A stretch of 8,078 nucleotides of DNA from Clostridium sp. Lineage in GTDB: Bacteria > Bacillota > Clostridia > Lachnospirales > Lachnospiraceae. Every line of letters begins with the position of its first letter. Within the stretch, counting starts at the first letter, position 1. The stretch covers positions 1-8,078 of the forward strand of contig JAMPFS010000087.1 of assembly GCA_023664325.1 (NCBI GenBank), read 5' to 3'. Below, piece after piece: positions 3,649-8,078 of the stretch. The position numbers and the translations under genes were made by a program. The notes under the pieces are model-generated. The model searched no databases. It was not told the DNA's origin and saw only the letters and a program-made list of their open reading frames with translations.

Positions 3649-3900
3649 TCACCTCCTCCCCTCTGATCCGGCATCATTGCGCAGACATTTAATGCCAGAA
3701 GGAACTCCATCCATTCCCTCAATCAGGTAATCCACCTTCGTTCCAAACATTCTTGCCATGATAACAAGTTTTGAAATAGGAGCATCTGTTTCCTCATTAA
3801 TCCAGTTGTAATAAGTCTTAACGGAAACATTAAGTTTCTTTGCCAACTCTTCTTTTGTTAGGCGATACCTAACCCTTTCTGCTTCTATATTATTGAGCAT
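3649..3900 (-). CDS. XRE-family helix-turn-helix regulator, Cro-like (83 aa)
   Basis: Residues 4-60 form a standard XRE/HTH_3 domain: RVRYRLTKEELAKKLNVSV (helices 1-2), KTYYNWINEETDAPISKL (recognition helix and turn), then MARMFGTKVDYLIEG. It would bind DNA as a dimer in the divergent region next door and counter or tune the S24 repressor, the classic Cro position. The tail after residue 62 (MDGVPSGIKCLRNDAGSEG) is not part of the fold and is encoded by the 53-bp repeat in a frame that differs from the repeat's other open frame, so it seems to have been added by recombination. The ATG at 3900 follows GAGGGTGAGAAA. Its promoter is at 3942-3970. It is the first gene of the leftward operon. Confidence 0.85.
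   Translation of the reverse strand: MLNNIEAERVRYRLTKEELAKKLNVSVKTYYNWINEETDAPISKLVIMARMFGTKVDYLIEGMDGVPSGIKCLRNDAGSEGRR
3660..3712. repeat. 53-bp exact repeat, copy 2
   Basis: Identical to 3141-3193, 519 bp away in direct orientation. It provides the C-terminal codons of 3649-3900 and, out of frame, the micro-ORF MEFLLALNVCAMMPDQ, here preceded by GAGGG at a good distance. Recombination between copies would delete 3412-3645 and the truncated 3235-3468. Confidence 0.95.
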
Positions 3901-3917
3901 TTTCTCACCCTCTTTCT

Positions 3918-4001
3918 GCTCGTTTTGAGCTTTTTATTTATATATTAATCTCATTTTGGAATTTTGTCAATATGATTTTGAAAGAAAATGCTCGTTTTGG
4001 G
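3918..4001. promoter_or_regulatory. Three operator-like repeats in the divergent switch region
   Basis: The word GCTCGTTTTG occurs at 3918-3927 (extended to GCTCGTTTTGAGC) and 3990-3999, and a variant TCTCATTTTGGA at 3949-3960. One lies between the leftward -10 and its ribosome binding site, one inside the leftward promoter spacer, and one about 12 bp upstream of the rightward -35. This is the usual distribution for sites read by a phage repressor and a Cro protein. Which protein binds which site cannot be told from sequence. Confidence 0.5.
3942..3970 (-). promoter_or_regulatory. Promoter of the leftward (Cro-side) operon
   Basis: On the minus strand TTGACA (complement of 3965-3970), 17-bp spacer, TAATAT (complement of 3942-3947). 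It is about 40 bp upstream of the ATG of 3649-3900. An operator-like word (3949-3960) lies within the spacer, suggesting direct repression. Confidence 0.65.
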
Positions 4002-4011
4002 ATTTTCATTA

Positions 4012-4040
4012 TTGACATACTGTAATATATTTCATATAAT
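4012..4040 (+). promoter_or_regulatory. Consensus promoter of the S24 repressor gene
   Basis: TTGACA (4012-4017), 17-bp spacer, TATAAT (4035-4040): a perfect sigma-A consensus. AGGAGGTGA and the GTG start follow at once, giving a leader of only about 14 nt. The spacer contains TACTGTAATATA, similar to the palindrome at 1907-1918. Confidence 0.85.
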
Positions 4041-4060
4041 CAGCACTAGGAGGTGACAAC

Positions 4061-4834
4061 GTGACTTTTGGAGAACGCTTAACTCAATTAAGAAAAGAAC
4101 ATGGATACACGACTAGAAAAAGTTTTGCTCAAAAATTGAACATACCAGAAACAACACTTAGAAATTACGAAACAGATGAGCGGGAAGCCGGACATACTTT
4201 CCTAAAACAAATGGCTGATTTTTTTGATGTTTCCTGCGACTATTTACTCGGATTGACTGACGACAAAGAAAAAACGGAATCTTACCGTTTAAAAAAATCC
4301 GAATATGAACGAATTGTAAAATACAAATTCATATCCGAACACTCCCCAGATGGAGCAGTGACGATTGATACTGTATTAGACAGAGAATATTCTATAGCAG
4401 GGCAACTGAAAGAGCAAAAAGAATACATAAGGGATTTAGAAAGAACTACTTCGCATGATGACATACATAATTCAAAGATACGTCTTATCAATTACTATTA
4501 CCGCCTTGCATCCGCAGGAACCGGACAGATTGTTTTTGACACTCCGCCCACAAAGAGGATTGAAATACCAGACCTGCTGGAATACAGAAAAGTGGATTAT
4601 GCCATAGGAGTAAATGGCAGCAGCATGGAACCGGTATTCCATGACGGTGATACGCTGCTTATTGAAATGACAGATAAAATTGAAGTGGATGAGATCGGCA
4701 TATTTCTTGTTGACAATGAAAGTTATGTGAAGAAACTTGGAAAAGGCGAACTTGTTTCACTCAATCCGGAATATGATAATATCAAACTTACTGCTGATTC
4801 CAAATGCATGGGTAAGGTTATAGACAAATTGTAA
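4061..4834 (+). CDS. Phage repressor: XRE DNA-binding domain fused to an S24 (LexA/CI-like) autoprotease
   Basis: The GTG start at 4061 has AGGAGG with a 7-nt spacer. Residues 1-65 are an XRE helix-turn-helix (FGERLTQLRKEHGY, SFAQKLNIPETTLRNYE, ADFFDVSCDYLLGL). A charged linker follows, then the cleavage-site motif ASAGTG with the Ala152-Gly153 bond, and the S24 peptidase core: nucleophile Ser188 in GSSMEPVFHDGD and general base Lys224 in YVKKLG. The 36-residue gap between cleavage site and serine matches LexA (A84-G85 to S119). In the family, RecA filaments formed after DNA damage trigger self-cleavage and free the operators. It sits divergent from the Cro-like gene and should repress the leftward operon and perhaps itself. 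The last 20 codons are duplicated at 5471-5533. At 257 residues it is of normal length. Confident. Confidence 0.92.
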   Translation: MTFGERLTQLRKEHGYTTRKSFAQKLNIPETTLRNYETDEREAGHTFLKQMADFFDVSCDYLLGLTDDKEKTESYRLKKSEYERIVKYKFISEHSPDGAVTIDTVLDREYSIAGQLKEQKEYIRDLERTTSHDDIHNSKIRLINYYYRLASAGTGQIVFDTPPTKRIEIPDLLEYRKVDYAIGVNGSSMEPVFHDGDTLLIEMTDKIEVDEIGIFLVDNESYVKKLGKGELVSLNPEYDNIKLTADSKCMGKVIDKL

Positions 4835-4917
4835 TCACCTGATAATATGGAAATTCAACATAGGATGAAACGGTGGTAATTACATTTTAATAAAATCAAA
4901 AGGAAGGAACTCTGTAC

Positions 4918-5241
4918 ATGGAATTAAACATTGAAGAGCTTCGCAGGATATGCTCTCCTGAAAATATTGAAATCACACTGCATGCTGCCAAGCGGCTGGG
5001 ACAGCGGGGTATTTTCATTAAAGATATCATATTCTGCATACAAAACGGAGAAATTATAGAACAGTACCCGGACGACTATCCGTATCCCAGCTGCCTGATT
5101 CTCGGTATGTCCATAGGGAAACAGTATTTGCATGTTGTAGTCGGCAGCAACCTGGAAACACTTTGGATTGTAACCGCTTACTTCCCCAGCTTGCAAAAAT
5201 GGGAAAACGACTTTAAAACCAGAAAGGAGAATGAAACATGA
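4918..5241 (+). CDS. DUF4258 protein, probable toxin of a type II toxin-antitoxin pair (107 aa)
   Basis: The family features are clear: ITLHAAKRLGQRGI (His22, Arg26, Arg30), then DIIFCIQNGEIIEQYPDD, YPYPSCLILG, LHVVVG and WIVTAYFP followed by Trp95. DUF4258 is a small family often paired with YgiT-type zinc-finger proteins and listed as a putative toxin, thought to resemble RelE/MqsR-like ribonucleases; activity of this member is inferred. AAGGAAGG precedes the ATG. The next gene starts inside this stop codon (ATGA, 4-bp overlap), so toxin-first translation is coupled to the antitoxin. The pair lies between the repressor gene and a second copy of the repressor's tail, so it looks like an inserted cassette. 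No convincing promoter is seen in the 83 bp upstream; it may be read from the repressor transcript. Confidence 0.8.
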   Translation: MELNIEELRRICSPENIEITLHAAKRLGQRGIFIKDIIFCIQNGEIIEQYPDDYPYPSCLILGMSIGKQYLHVVVGSNLETLWIVTAYFPSLQKWENDFKTRKENET

Positions 5242-5462
5242 CCTGCTTTATGTGTAAAGGAAATATCCAGAAGTCTACCACGTCATACATGACAGAATAT
5301 AATGGCTGCTACATTATTATAAAAAATGTACCATGCGCCAGATGCACGCAATGTGGCGAAGAGTACCTGAACGGTACCACTCTTGAAAAAATCGAGGGCA
5401 TCCTAGAAAAGCTTAAAGGAATCCTGACAGAAATTGCTGTTGTTGATTACAATGCTGCTTAA
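5238..5462 (+). CDS. YgiT-type zinc-finger antitoxin, MqsA-like N-terminal domain only (74 aa)
   Basis: Two CxxC pairs (Cys3/Cys6 in CFMC and Cys36/Cys39 in CTQCGEEYL) frame a YgiT/MqsA-type zinc finger, with the usual VP before the second pair and an extra Cys33. After residue 48 a single helix (TLEKIEGILEKLKGILTEI) ends the protein. Full MqsA (about 131 residues) has a C-terminal helix-turn-helix that this one lacks, so it may neutralise its partner without binding DNA by itself, or need another regulator. AAAGGAG lies just upstream and the start overlaps the toxin stop. Short YgiT-like partners of this size are common next to DUF4258. Its stop lies 8 bp before the displaced repressor tail. 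Confidence 0.8.
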   Translation: MTCFMCKGNIQKSTTSYMTEYNGCYIIIKNVPCARCTQCGEEYLNGTTLEKIEGILEKLKGILTEIAVVDYNAA

Positions 5463-5470
5463 ATGCCTGA

Positions 5471-5533
5471 TATGATAATATCAAACTTACTGCTGATTCC
5501 AAATGCATGGGTAAGGTGATTGATAAACTGTAA
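5471..5533 (+). pseudogene. Displaced 3' end of an S24 repressor gene
   Basis: Twenty codons plus stop encode YDNIKLTADSKCMGKVIDKL, identical in protein to the end of 4061-4834. The DNA differs at four bases, all in the last seven sense codons and all synonymous (GTT/GTG, ATA/ATT, GAC/GAT, TTG/CTG). There is no start and nothing repressor-like upstream. It is the leftover of a second repressor allele, produced when the toxin-antitoxin cassette entered at the repressor's 3' end. Confidence 0.9.
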
Positions 5534-5549
5534 ATGCAATAAAAATTTT

Positions 5550-5565
5550 TACGTATTTATACGCA
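5550..5565. promoter_or_regulatory. hicAB operator-like palindrome 1
   Basis: TACGTATTTATACGCA, an imperfect 16-bp dyad (5 of 6 arm bases pair). It resembles the perfect dyad at 5580-5595 and starts exactly 30 bp before it, about three helical turns. Confidence 0.5.
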
Positions 5566-5573
5566 TTTTTGAA

Positions 5574-5607
5574 TTGACACACGTAATAATACGTGATATC
5601 GTATAAT
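5574..5607 (+). promoter_or_regulatory. hicAB promoter region
   Basis: TTGACA (5574-5579) and TATAAT (5602-5607) are both perfect hexamers but 22 bp apart, longer than normal. With a 17-bp spacer the -10 would be TATCGT (5597-5602). So the -35 is probable and the -10 uncertain. The ribosome binding site GGAAGGGAG follows, with the ATG at 5634. Confidence 0.5.
5580..5595. promoter_or_regulatory. hicAB operator-like palindrome 2
   Basis: CACGTAATAATACGTG: perfect 6-bp arms around ATAA, directly after the TTGACA at 5574-5579. It is a good candidate site for the ribbon-helix-helix domain of the HicB encoded downstream, blocking the promoter. Confidence 0.6.
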
Positions 5608-5633
5608 CATGATAAGGAAGGGAGATACAGAAA

Positions 5634-5822
5634 ATGCCAATGACGCCTCGTGAGATGATAAAACATCTCAAGAAAAACGGATTTACAGTAGTCAGCCAGA
5701 ACGGTTCCCATGTAAAATTGAGAAATGACATGACCGGACGCCAGACGGAAGTTCCTTATCACAGTTCAAGCCTGAAAAAAGGTCTTGAACATGCCATATT
5801 AAAACAGGCGGGACTTAAATAG
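5634..5822 (+). CDS. hicA: HicA toxin (mRNA interferase)
   Basis: Sixty-two residues, the normal length for HicA. The family pattern is complete: TPREMIKHLKKNGFTVVSQ, then the catalytic motif GSHVKLRN with His26, then TEVPYHSSSLKKGLEHAILKQAGL. HicA folds like a small double-stranded-RNA-binding domain and cleaves mRNA when free of HicB. The ATG at 5634 follows GGAAGGGAG. The partner hicB starts 27 bp downstream. A hairpin spans the hicA stop. Its position between repressor and integrase suggests that the pair stabilises the element. Very confident in family; toxicity of this copy is not tested. Confidence 0.93.
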   Translation: MPMTPREMIKHLKKNGFTVVSQNGSHVKLRNDMTGRQTEVPYHSSSLKKGLEHAILKQAGLK

Positions 5823-5834
5823 TCCCACCGCCTG
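5805..5834 (+). promoter_or_regulatory. Hairpin across the hicA stop, just before the hicB ribosome binding site
   Basis: CAGGCG-GGACT (5805-5815) pairs with AGTCC-CAC-CGCCTG (5821-5834), an 11-bp stem with a 3-nt bulge and the loop TAAAT. Five bases later comes GGAGG of hicB. No T run follows, so it is not a terminator; it may set the toxin/antitoxin ratio through RNA stability or ribosome access. Confidence 0.5.
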
Positions 5835-5849
5835 AAAACGGAGGTTTTT

Positions 5850-6248
5850 ATGAACAGATTATTTTATCCAGCTTTATTCCACAAAGCAGAAGAAGGGGGT
5901 TTCTGGGTTTCTTTCCCAGATATTCCGGAGTGCCTCACACAAGGTGATGATATGATTCAGGCGTATGAAATGGCTGCGGATGCACTTGGTCTTGCACTTA
6001 CCAGCCGCGAAAAGGAACAGCAGCAGATTCCATCACCTTCTGACCCATCAGAGATTGTTCCTGAACCGGATTCCTTCATGGTTGTTGTTGAATTTGACAT
6101 GCTTTCCTACAAAAAACGCACAAGTTCCCGCGCTGTCAAGAAAACTTTAAGTATTCCTGAATGGCTTAATGAGGCAGCCATGGAACACAATATTAATTTT
6201 TCGCAGGTTCTGCAGGATGCTTTAAAAACACAGCTTCATCTGGGGTAG
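5850..6248 (+). CDS. hicB: HicB antitoxin with C-terminal ribbon-helix-helix domain
   Basis: Residues 1-55 show the HicB degraded RNase H-like fold: FYPALFHKAEEGGFWVSFPD, IPECLTQGDD, then AYEMAADALGLAL. Residues 60-75 are a proline-rich linker. From about residue 94 the motif VKKTLSIPEWLNEAAMEHN, then FSQVLQDALKTQL, is a ribbon-helix-helix DNA-binding domain. In this HicB class the N-terminal part binds and blocks HicA, and the C-terminal part represses the operon; the two palindromes upstream of hicA are likely targets. GGAGG precedes the ATG by 5 nt. At 132 residues it is of normal length. No good plus-strand terminator follows: the hairpin at 6252-6287 is oriented for the other strand. Confidence 0.92.
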   Translation: MNRLFYPALFHKAEEGGFWVSFPDIPECLTQGDDMIQAYEMAADALGLALTSREKEQQQIPSPSDPSEIVPEPDSFMVVVEFDMLSYKKRTSSRAVKKTLSIPEWLNEAAMEHNINFSQVLQDALKTQLHLG

Positions 6249-6251
6249 GCA

Positions 6252-6287
6252 TAAAAAAGCCCCCAGCTGTTCCAGCAGCCAGGGACT
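6252..6287 (-). terminator. Strong terminator for minus-strand transcription
   Basis: On the minus strand a 12-bp stem (complement of 6276-6287 with that of 6258-6269) forms around a 6-nt loop and runs straight into TTTTTT (complement of 6253-6258). All 12 positions pair on the minus strand, three as G-U wobbles; on the plus strand those become C-A mismatches and there is no T run. The structure therefore serves a minus-strand RNA, although both flanking genes are on the plus strand. Confidence 0.75.
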
Positions 6288-6348
6288 CAACACTTAATCA
6301 AGCAAGGACTGAATCGGTATCCAGTGATAACTTGAATAAGACTATGCA
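6253..6348 (-). ncRNA. Candidate small RNA of about 95 nt divergent from the integrase
   Basis: It is bounded by a promoter (6355-6383) and a strong terminator (6252-6287), both minus-strand. No ATG or convincing ribosome binding site lies between, so it should be non-coding. It contains TCAGTCCTT (complement of 6304-6312), which is complementary over 9 nt to AAGGACTGA at the integrase ribosome binding site (6389-6397). That suggests translational control of the integrase, or control of a transcript elsewhere. The coordinates of the start are estimated from the -10. Not matched to any known RNA family. Confidence 0.55.
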
Positions 6349-6359
6349 AGTATCATTAT
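6332..6359 (+). promoter_or_regulatory. Possible integrase promoter
   Basis: TTGAAT (6332-6337), 16-bp spacer, CATTAT (6354-6359). Each hexamer matches consensus at four of six bases, so it is weak. A start near 6366 would place the leader hairpin at 6367-6396 at the very 5' end of the integrase mRNA. Confidence 0.4.
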
Positions 6360-6383
6360 ACCAAACCAGTCCTTAAAATACAA
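6355..6383 (-). promoter_or_regulatory. Promoter of the candidate small RNA
   Basis: On the minus strand TTGTAT (complement of 6378-6383), 17-bp spacer, and a perfect TATAAT (complement of 6355-6360). Its -10 occupies the same bases as the likely integrase -10 (CATTAT, 6354-6359), so the two promoters may exclude each other. Confidence 0.6.
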
Positions 6384-6396
6384 CCAGAAAGGACTG
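6367..6396 (+). promoter_or_regulatory. Hairpin sequestering the integrase ribosome binding site
   Basis: CAGTCCTT (6367-6374) is an exact inverted repeat of AAGGACTG (6389-6396), with a 14-nt loop. The right arm contains the integrase Shine-Dalgarno AAAGGA, so folding would hide it. A third copy of AAGGACTG (6304-6311) lies upstream. Confidence 0.55.
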
Positions 6397-6402
6397 ATTT
6401 TT

Positions 6403-7677
6403 ATGAATGGAGGAACAAGAAAACGCGGCTCTACGTGGTCATATTACTTTGACCTTGGAAAAGTAGACGGGAAAAGAAAGAAAAAGGAAAAAGGCGGTTT
6501 CCGCACTAAAAAGGAAGCCGAACAGGCGCTGGCTGCTGCCCTGAACGAATACAACAATGCCGGGGCAGTGTTTGAACCATCTGAAATAACCGTTTCAGAT
6601 TACCTCGACCAGTGGTATGAATTATCCTGTAAACTGAACCTGAAATATAATACGCAGGTTGGATACCTTCGCATCATGGAAAGCCATCTGAAGCCCAGAT
6701 TCGGACACTACAAGTTAAAGGCGGTTAATTCTGCCATACTGCAGGAATATGCCAACAGCCTTAAATTAAACGGATATTCCAAAAGCCATATTGTCGGTAT
6801 CCTTACAGTGTTCCAGTCGGCACTTGATTATGCCATAGAACCGCTTCACTACATAAGCCAGAACCCGATGAAAGCAGTCCGGTTTCCAAAAGTTGAAAAA
6901 AAACCAAGGGAACGGATTATTCTTTCTCTTGATGACTGGCACCGCATTACAGAACGGTTCCGCGATACAAGGTATTACATCCCGCTTATGATCGGATTCT
7001 ATACCGGACTCCGCATCTCGGAGGCCTTTGCACTCACATGGGATGACATAGACCTTGAAAACAAAACACTGACCGTCAGCAGGCAGGTTGTAAAACGGAA
7101 CTTCGGAGCTGACGTCCGTAAGGTAGTTGAACAGAAAGGCAAACGTGAGCAGCGTTCCTCCTGGTACTTTACCACACCAAAAACGCCAGCCTCTTCCAGG
7201 ACTGTCCCTTTTGGTGACACTCTTTGCAATGCCCTGAAAGCAGAACGGACTGCACAAATGAAGAACGAACTGAAATACGGCGAATACTATACCGTCCATG
7301 TCCTTAAAAAGGAAAAAGATGAAAAAGAAAATGACATGTGGCGGATTATTCCAGTCCAGAAATGTATTGAAAGCAAGCTCCGACGTGTCCGTCTTGTATG
7401 CATAACAGAAAACGGGCAGTATACATCAACGGATTCCTTTAAATACTGTTCAAGAATCATCCACCGGGAAATGCAGCTTGCCTTTGATTATCATTCCCTG
7501 CGGCATACACACGCAACCATGCTGATTGAAGCAGGCGCAAATGTAAAAAATGTTCAGACCAGACTGGGACACACCAACATCCAGACCACTCTGCAGACCT
7601 ATGTGCATGATACGGAAAAACTCGGGGAACAGTCTGTTGAACTCTTTGAACAGATTACTGCAGAAAAAACATCATAA
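6403..7677 (+). CDS. int: Tyrosine recombinase / phage integrase (424 aa)
   Basis: Three-part layout of a phage or ICE integrase. Residues about 1-52 form an arm-type DNA-binding domain (RKRGSTWSYYFDLGKVDGK, then GGFRTKKEAEQALAAALNEY). Residues about 62-160 form the SAM-like core-binding domain. The catalytic domain follows with Arg204 in TGLRISEAFALTWDD, His364 and Arg367 in HSLRHTHATML, His390 in RLGHTNIQTT and the nucleophile Tyr400 in TYVH. All required residues are present and the length is normal, so it should be active in integration and, with an excisionase, excision. No excisionase gene is recognisable in the window. The ATG follows AGAAAGGA inside a hairpin. A terminator follows 20 bp after the stop, and repeat structures typical of attachment regions come next. 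Confidence 0.95.
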   Translation: MNGGTRKRGSTWSYYFDLGKVDGKRKKKEKGGFRTKKEAEQALAAALNEYNNAGAVFEPSEITVSDYLDQWYELSCKLNLKYNTQVGYLRIMESHLKPRFGHYKLKAVNSAILQEYANSLKLNGYSKSHIVGILTVFQSALDYAIEPLHYISQNPMKAVRFPKVEKKPRERIILSLDDWHRITERFRDTRYYIPLMIGFYTGLRISEAFALTWDDIDLENKTLTVSRQVVKRNFGADVRKVVEQKGKREQRSSWYFTTPKTPASSRTVPFGDTLCNALKAERTAQMKNELKYGEYYTVHVLKKEKDEKENDMWRIIPVQKCIESKLRRVRLVCITENGQYTSTDSFKYCSRIIHREMQLAFDYHSLRHTHATMLIEAGANVKNVQTRLGHTNIQTTLQTYVHDTEKLGEQSVELFEQITAEKTS

Positions 7678-7698
7678 ACAAATAATTAAATGCAAAAA

Positions 7699-7750
7699 AC
7701 AGCACTGAAAACGCAAAAGTTCATAGCGTTCAGTGCTGTCTTTGTATTTT
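7699..7750 (+). terminator. Integrase terminator
   Basis: ACAGCACTGAA (from 7699) pairs with TTCAGTGCTGT (7729-7739), with an inner CGC/GCG, followed by CTTTGTATTTT. On the other strand GTTTTTTGCA follows the stem, so it may work in both directions and also stop the leftward gene at the window's right edge. Confidence 0.75.
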
Positions 7751-7763
7751 AGCTGCTTTTCAA

Positions 7764-7800
7764 AATATGGGTGGCAAATTGGTGGCAAATCCACCATATT
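7764..7800. repeat. Tandem 11-bp repeat inside an inverted repeat, possible integrase-binding or attachment region
   Basis: GGTGGCAAAT occurs at 7770-7779 and 7781-7790, an 11-bp period. The block is flanked by AATATGGGTGG (7764-7774) and CCACCATATT (7791-7800), an inverted repeat with one bulged base. It lies 90-120 bp after the integrase stop, where arm sites and att cores usually lie. I recall similar GGTGGCAAA repeats after integrases in related bacteria, but cannot verify this here. Confidence 0.5.
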
Positions 7801-7857
7801 CAGTTTCCTGTACTGCTTCAAAATGCCTATTTTACACGGTTTAGCAGGCACACAGTT

Positions 7858-8076
7858 TCAACGTGTGTCGAGCCGTACTTGGGAACACACTTCTTTTACC
7901 TCGTCTGCTACATGGGAATACATTTTTTTCAGTTCTGCCTTAAGGCTCTTTCCTATCTTTGTATCCCTCTGTATCTTTGGATCAACTTTGTTTGAAATAC
8001 CCGTCTTATATACAAATGTAAGTTTATAAGGGTCTTTATTTCCATTTTCGTCGATTTCTCCGACAATGACTTTTTC
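7858..8076 (-). CDS. 3' end of a leftward gene, possibly a serine recombinase C-terminus
   Basis: The minus frame is open from the window's right edge to TGA at 7858-7860 and encodes 72 residues; it has no start inside the window. It reads EKVIVGEIDENGNKDPYKLT, then FVYKTGISN and DTKIGKSLKAELKKMYSH, and ends VRLDTR. It is hydrophilic and looks coding throughout. The pattern 'VG..DENGNKDPYK.TF.YKTG' resembles C-terminal ends of large serine recombinases of Clostridia as I remember them, but this is tentative. It converges on the integrase, with the bidirectional terminator and the tandem repeat between. It may be a flanking host gene or part of a second mobile element. Confidence 0.55.
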   Translation of the reverse strand, partial: EKVIVGEIDENGNKDPYKLTFVYKTGISNKVDPKIQRDTKIGKSLKAELKKMYSHVADEVKEVCSQVRLDTR

Positions 8077-8078
8077 TA

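Noticed and set aside
6766..7299. 177-codon minus-strand open frame
   Set aside because: Lies wholly antisense to the integrase catalytic region; cysteine- and phenylalanine-rich shadow with no ribosome binding site.
7733..8029. Plus-strand open frames after the integrase
   Set aside because: Antisense to the well-behaved minus frame 7858-8076 and spanning the terminator and repeat; composition is not protein-like.
1..8078. CRISPR array, tRNA or rRNA genes, insertion sequence
   Set aside because: No regularly spaced repeats, no cloverleaf or rRNA-like sequence, and no transposase seen; the direct repeats are only two or three copies and irregularly spaced.

Overview
The window looks like the regulatory and integration end of a prophage or phage-like integrative element in a low-GC Gram-positive bacterium, most likely a gut Clostridium relative such as a Lachnospiraceae member. 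Reasons: AT-rich sequence, strong GGAGGTGAG-type ribosome binding sites, XRE and S24 regulators, a Firmicutes-style tyrosine integrase with an arm-binding domain, and many very small genes. This placement is inference from style; no rRNA or housekeeping gene is present.

Right half (about 3.65-7.7 kb): a divergent genetic switch. An XRE repressor with an S24 self-cleavage domain (4061-4834, +) faces a short Cro-like XRE gene (3649-3900, -) across a 160-bp region holding two good promoters and three copies of an operator-like word. Behind the repressor come a DUF4258 / YgiT-type zinc-finger toxin-antitoxin pair, a stray copy of the repressor's last 20 codons, a hicA-hicB pair with two matching palindromes in its promoter region, a candidate minus-strand small RNA, and the integrase (6403-7677). 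A terminator, a tandem 11-bp repeat and the 3' end of a leftward gene (possibly a serine recombinase) close the window.

Left half (1 to about 3.65 kb): a leftward chain of small minus-strand genes, which I read as the early operon driven from the Cro-side promoter: 3649-3900, 3412-3645, 2983-3117, 2616-2888, 1576-1854, 1110-1283, 465-773 and 262-420. Between and against them lie plus-strand genes (3-281, 928-1113, 1513-1683, 1958-2065, 2133-2669 and a broken 3235-3468). Plus and minus genes meet tail to tail, usually overlapping by 4 to 108 bp, and in several cases the plus gene's terminator lies inside the opposing minus gene. Three plus genes share a promoter plus 5' leader whose small hairpin keeps its shape while its bases change. 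This is the layout expected of phage morons: cargo genes with their own promoter and terminator set against an otherwise repressed early operon. Several exact repeats (117, 53 and 42 bp) mark where the mosaic was assembled.

How the parts may work together (inference): in the integrated state the S24 repressor would hold the leftward operon off, the two toxin-antitoxin pairs would stabilise the element, and the moron-like genes would be expressed from their own promoters. DNA damage would trigger repressor self-cleavage and release the early operon. Integrase output may be limited by a leader hairpin over its ribosome binding site and by the neighbouring small RNA. The most promising undescribed items are the repeated structured leader, the small RNA beside the integrase, the toxin-antitoxin cassette bounded by repressor tails, and the winged-helix protein with a hydrophobic tail.
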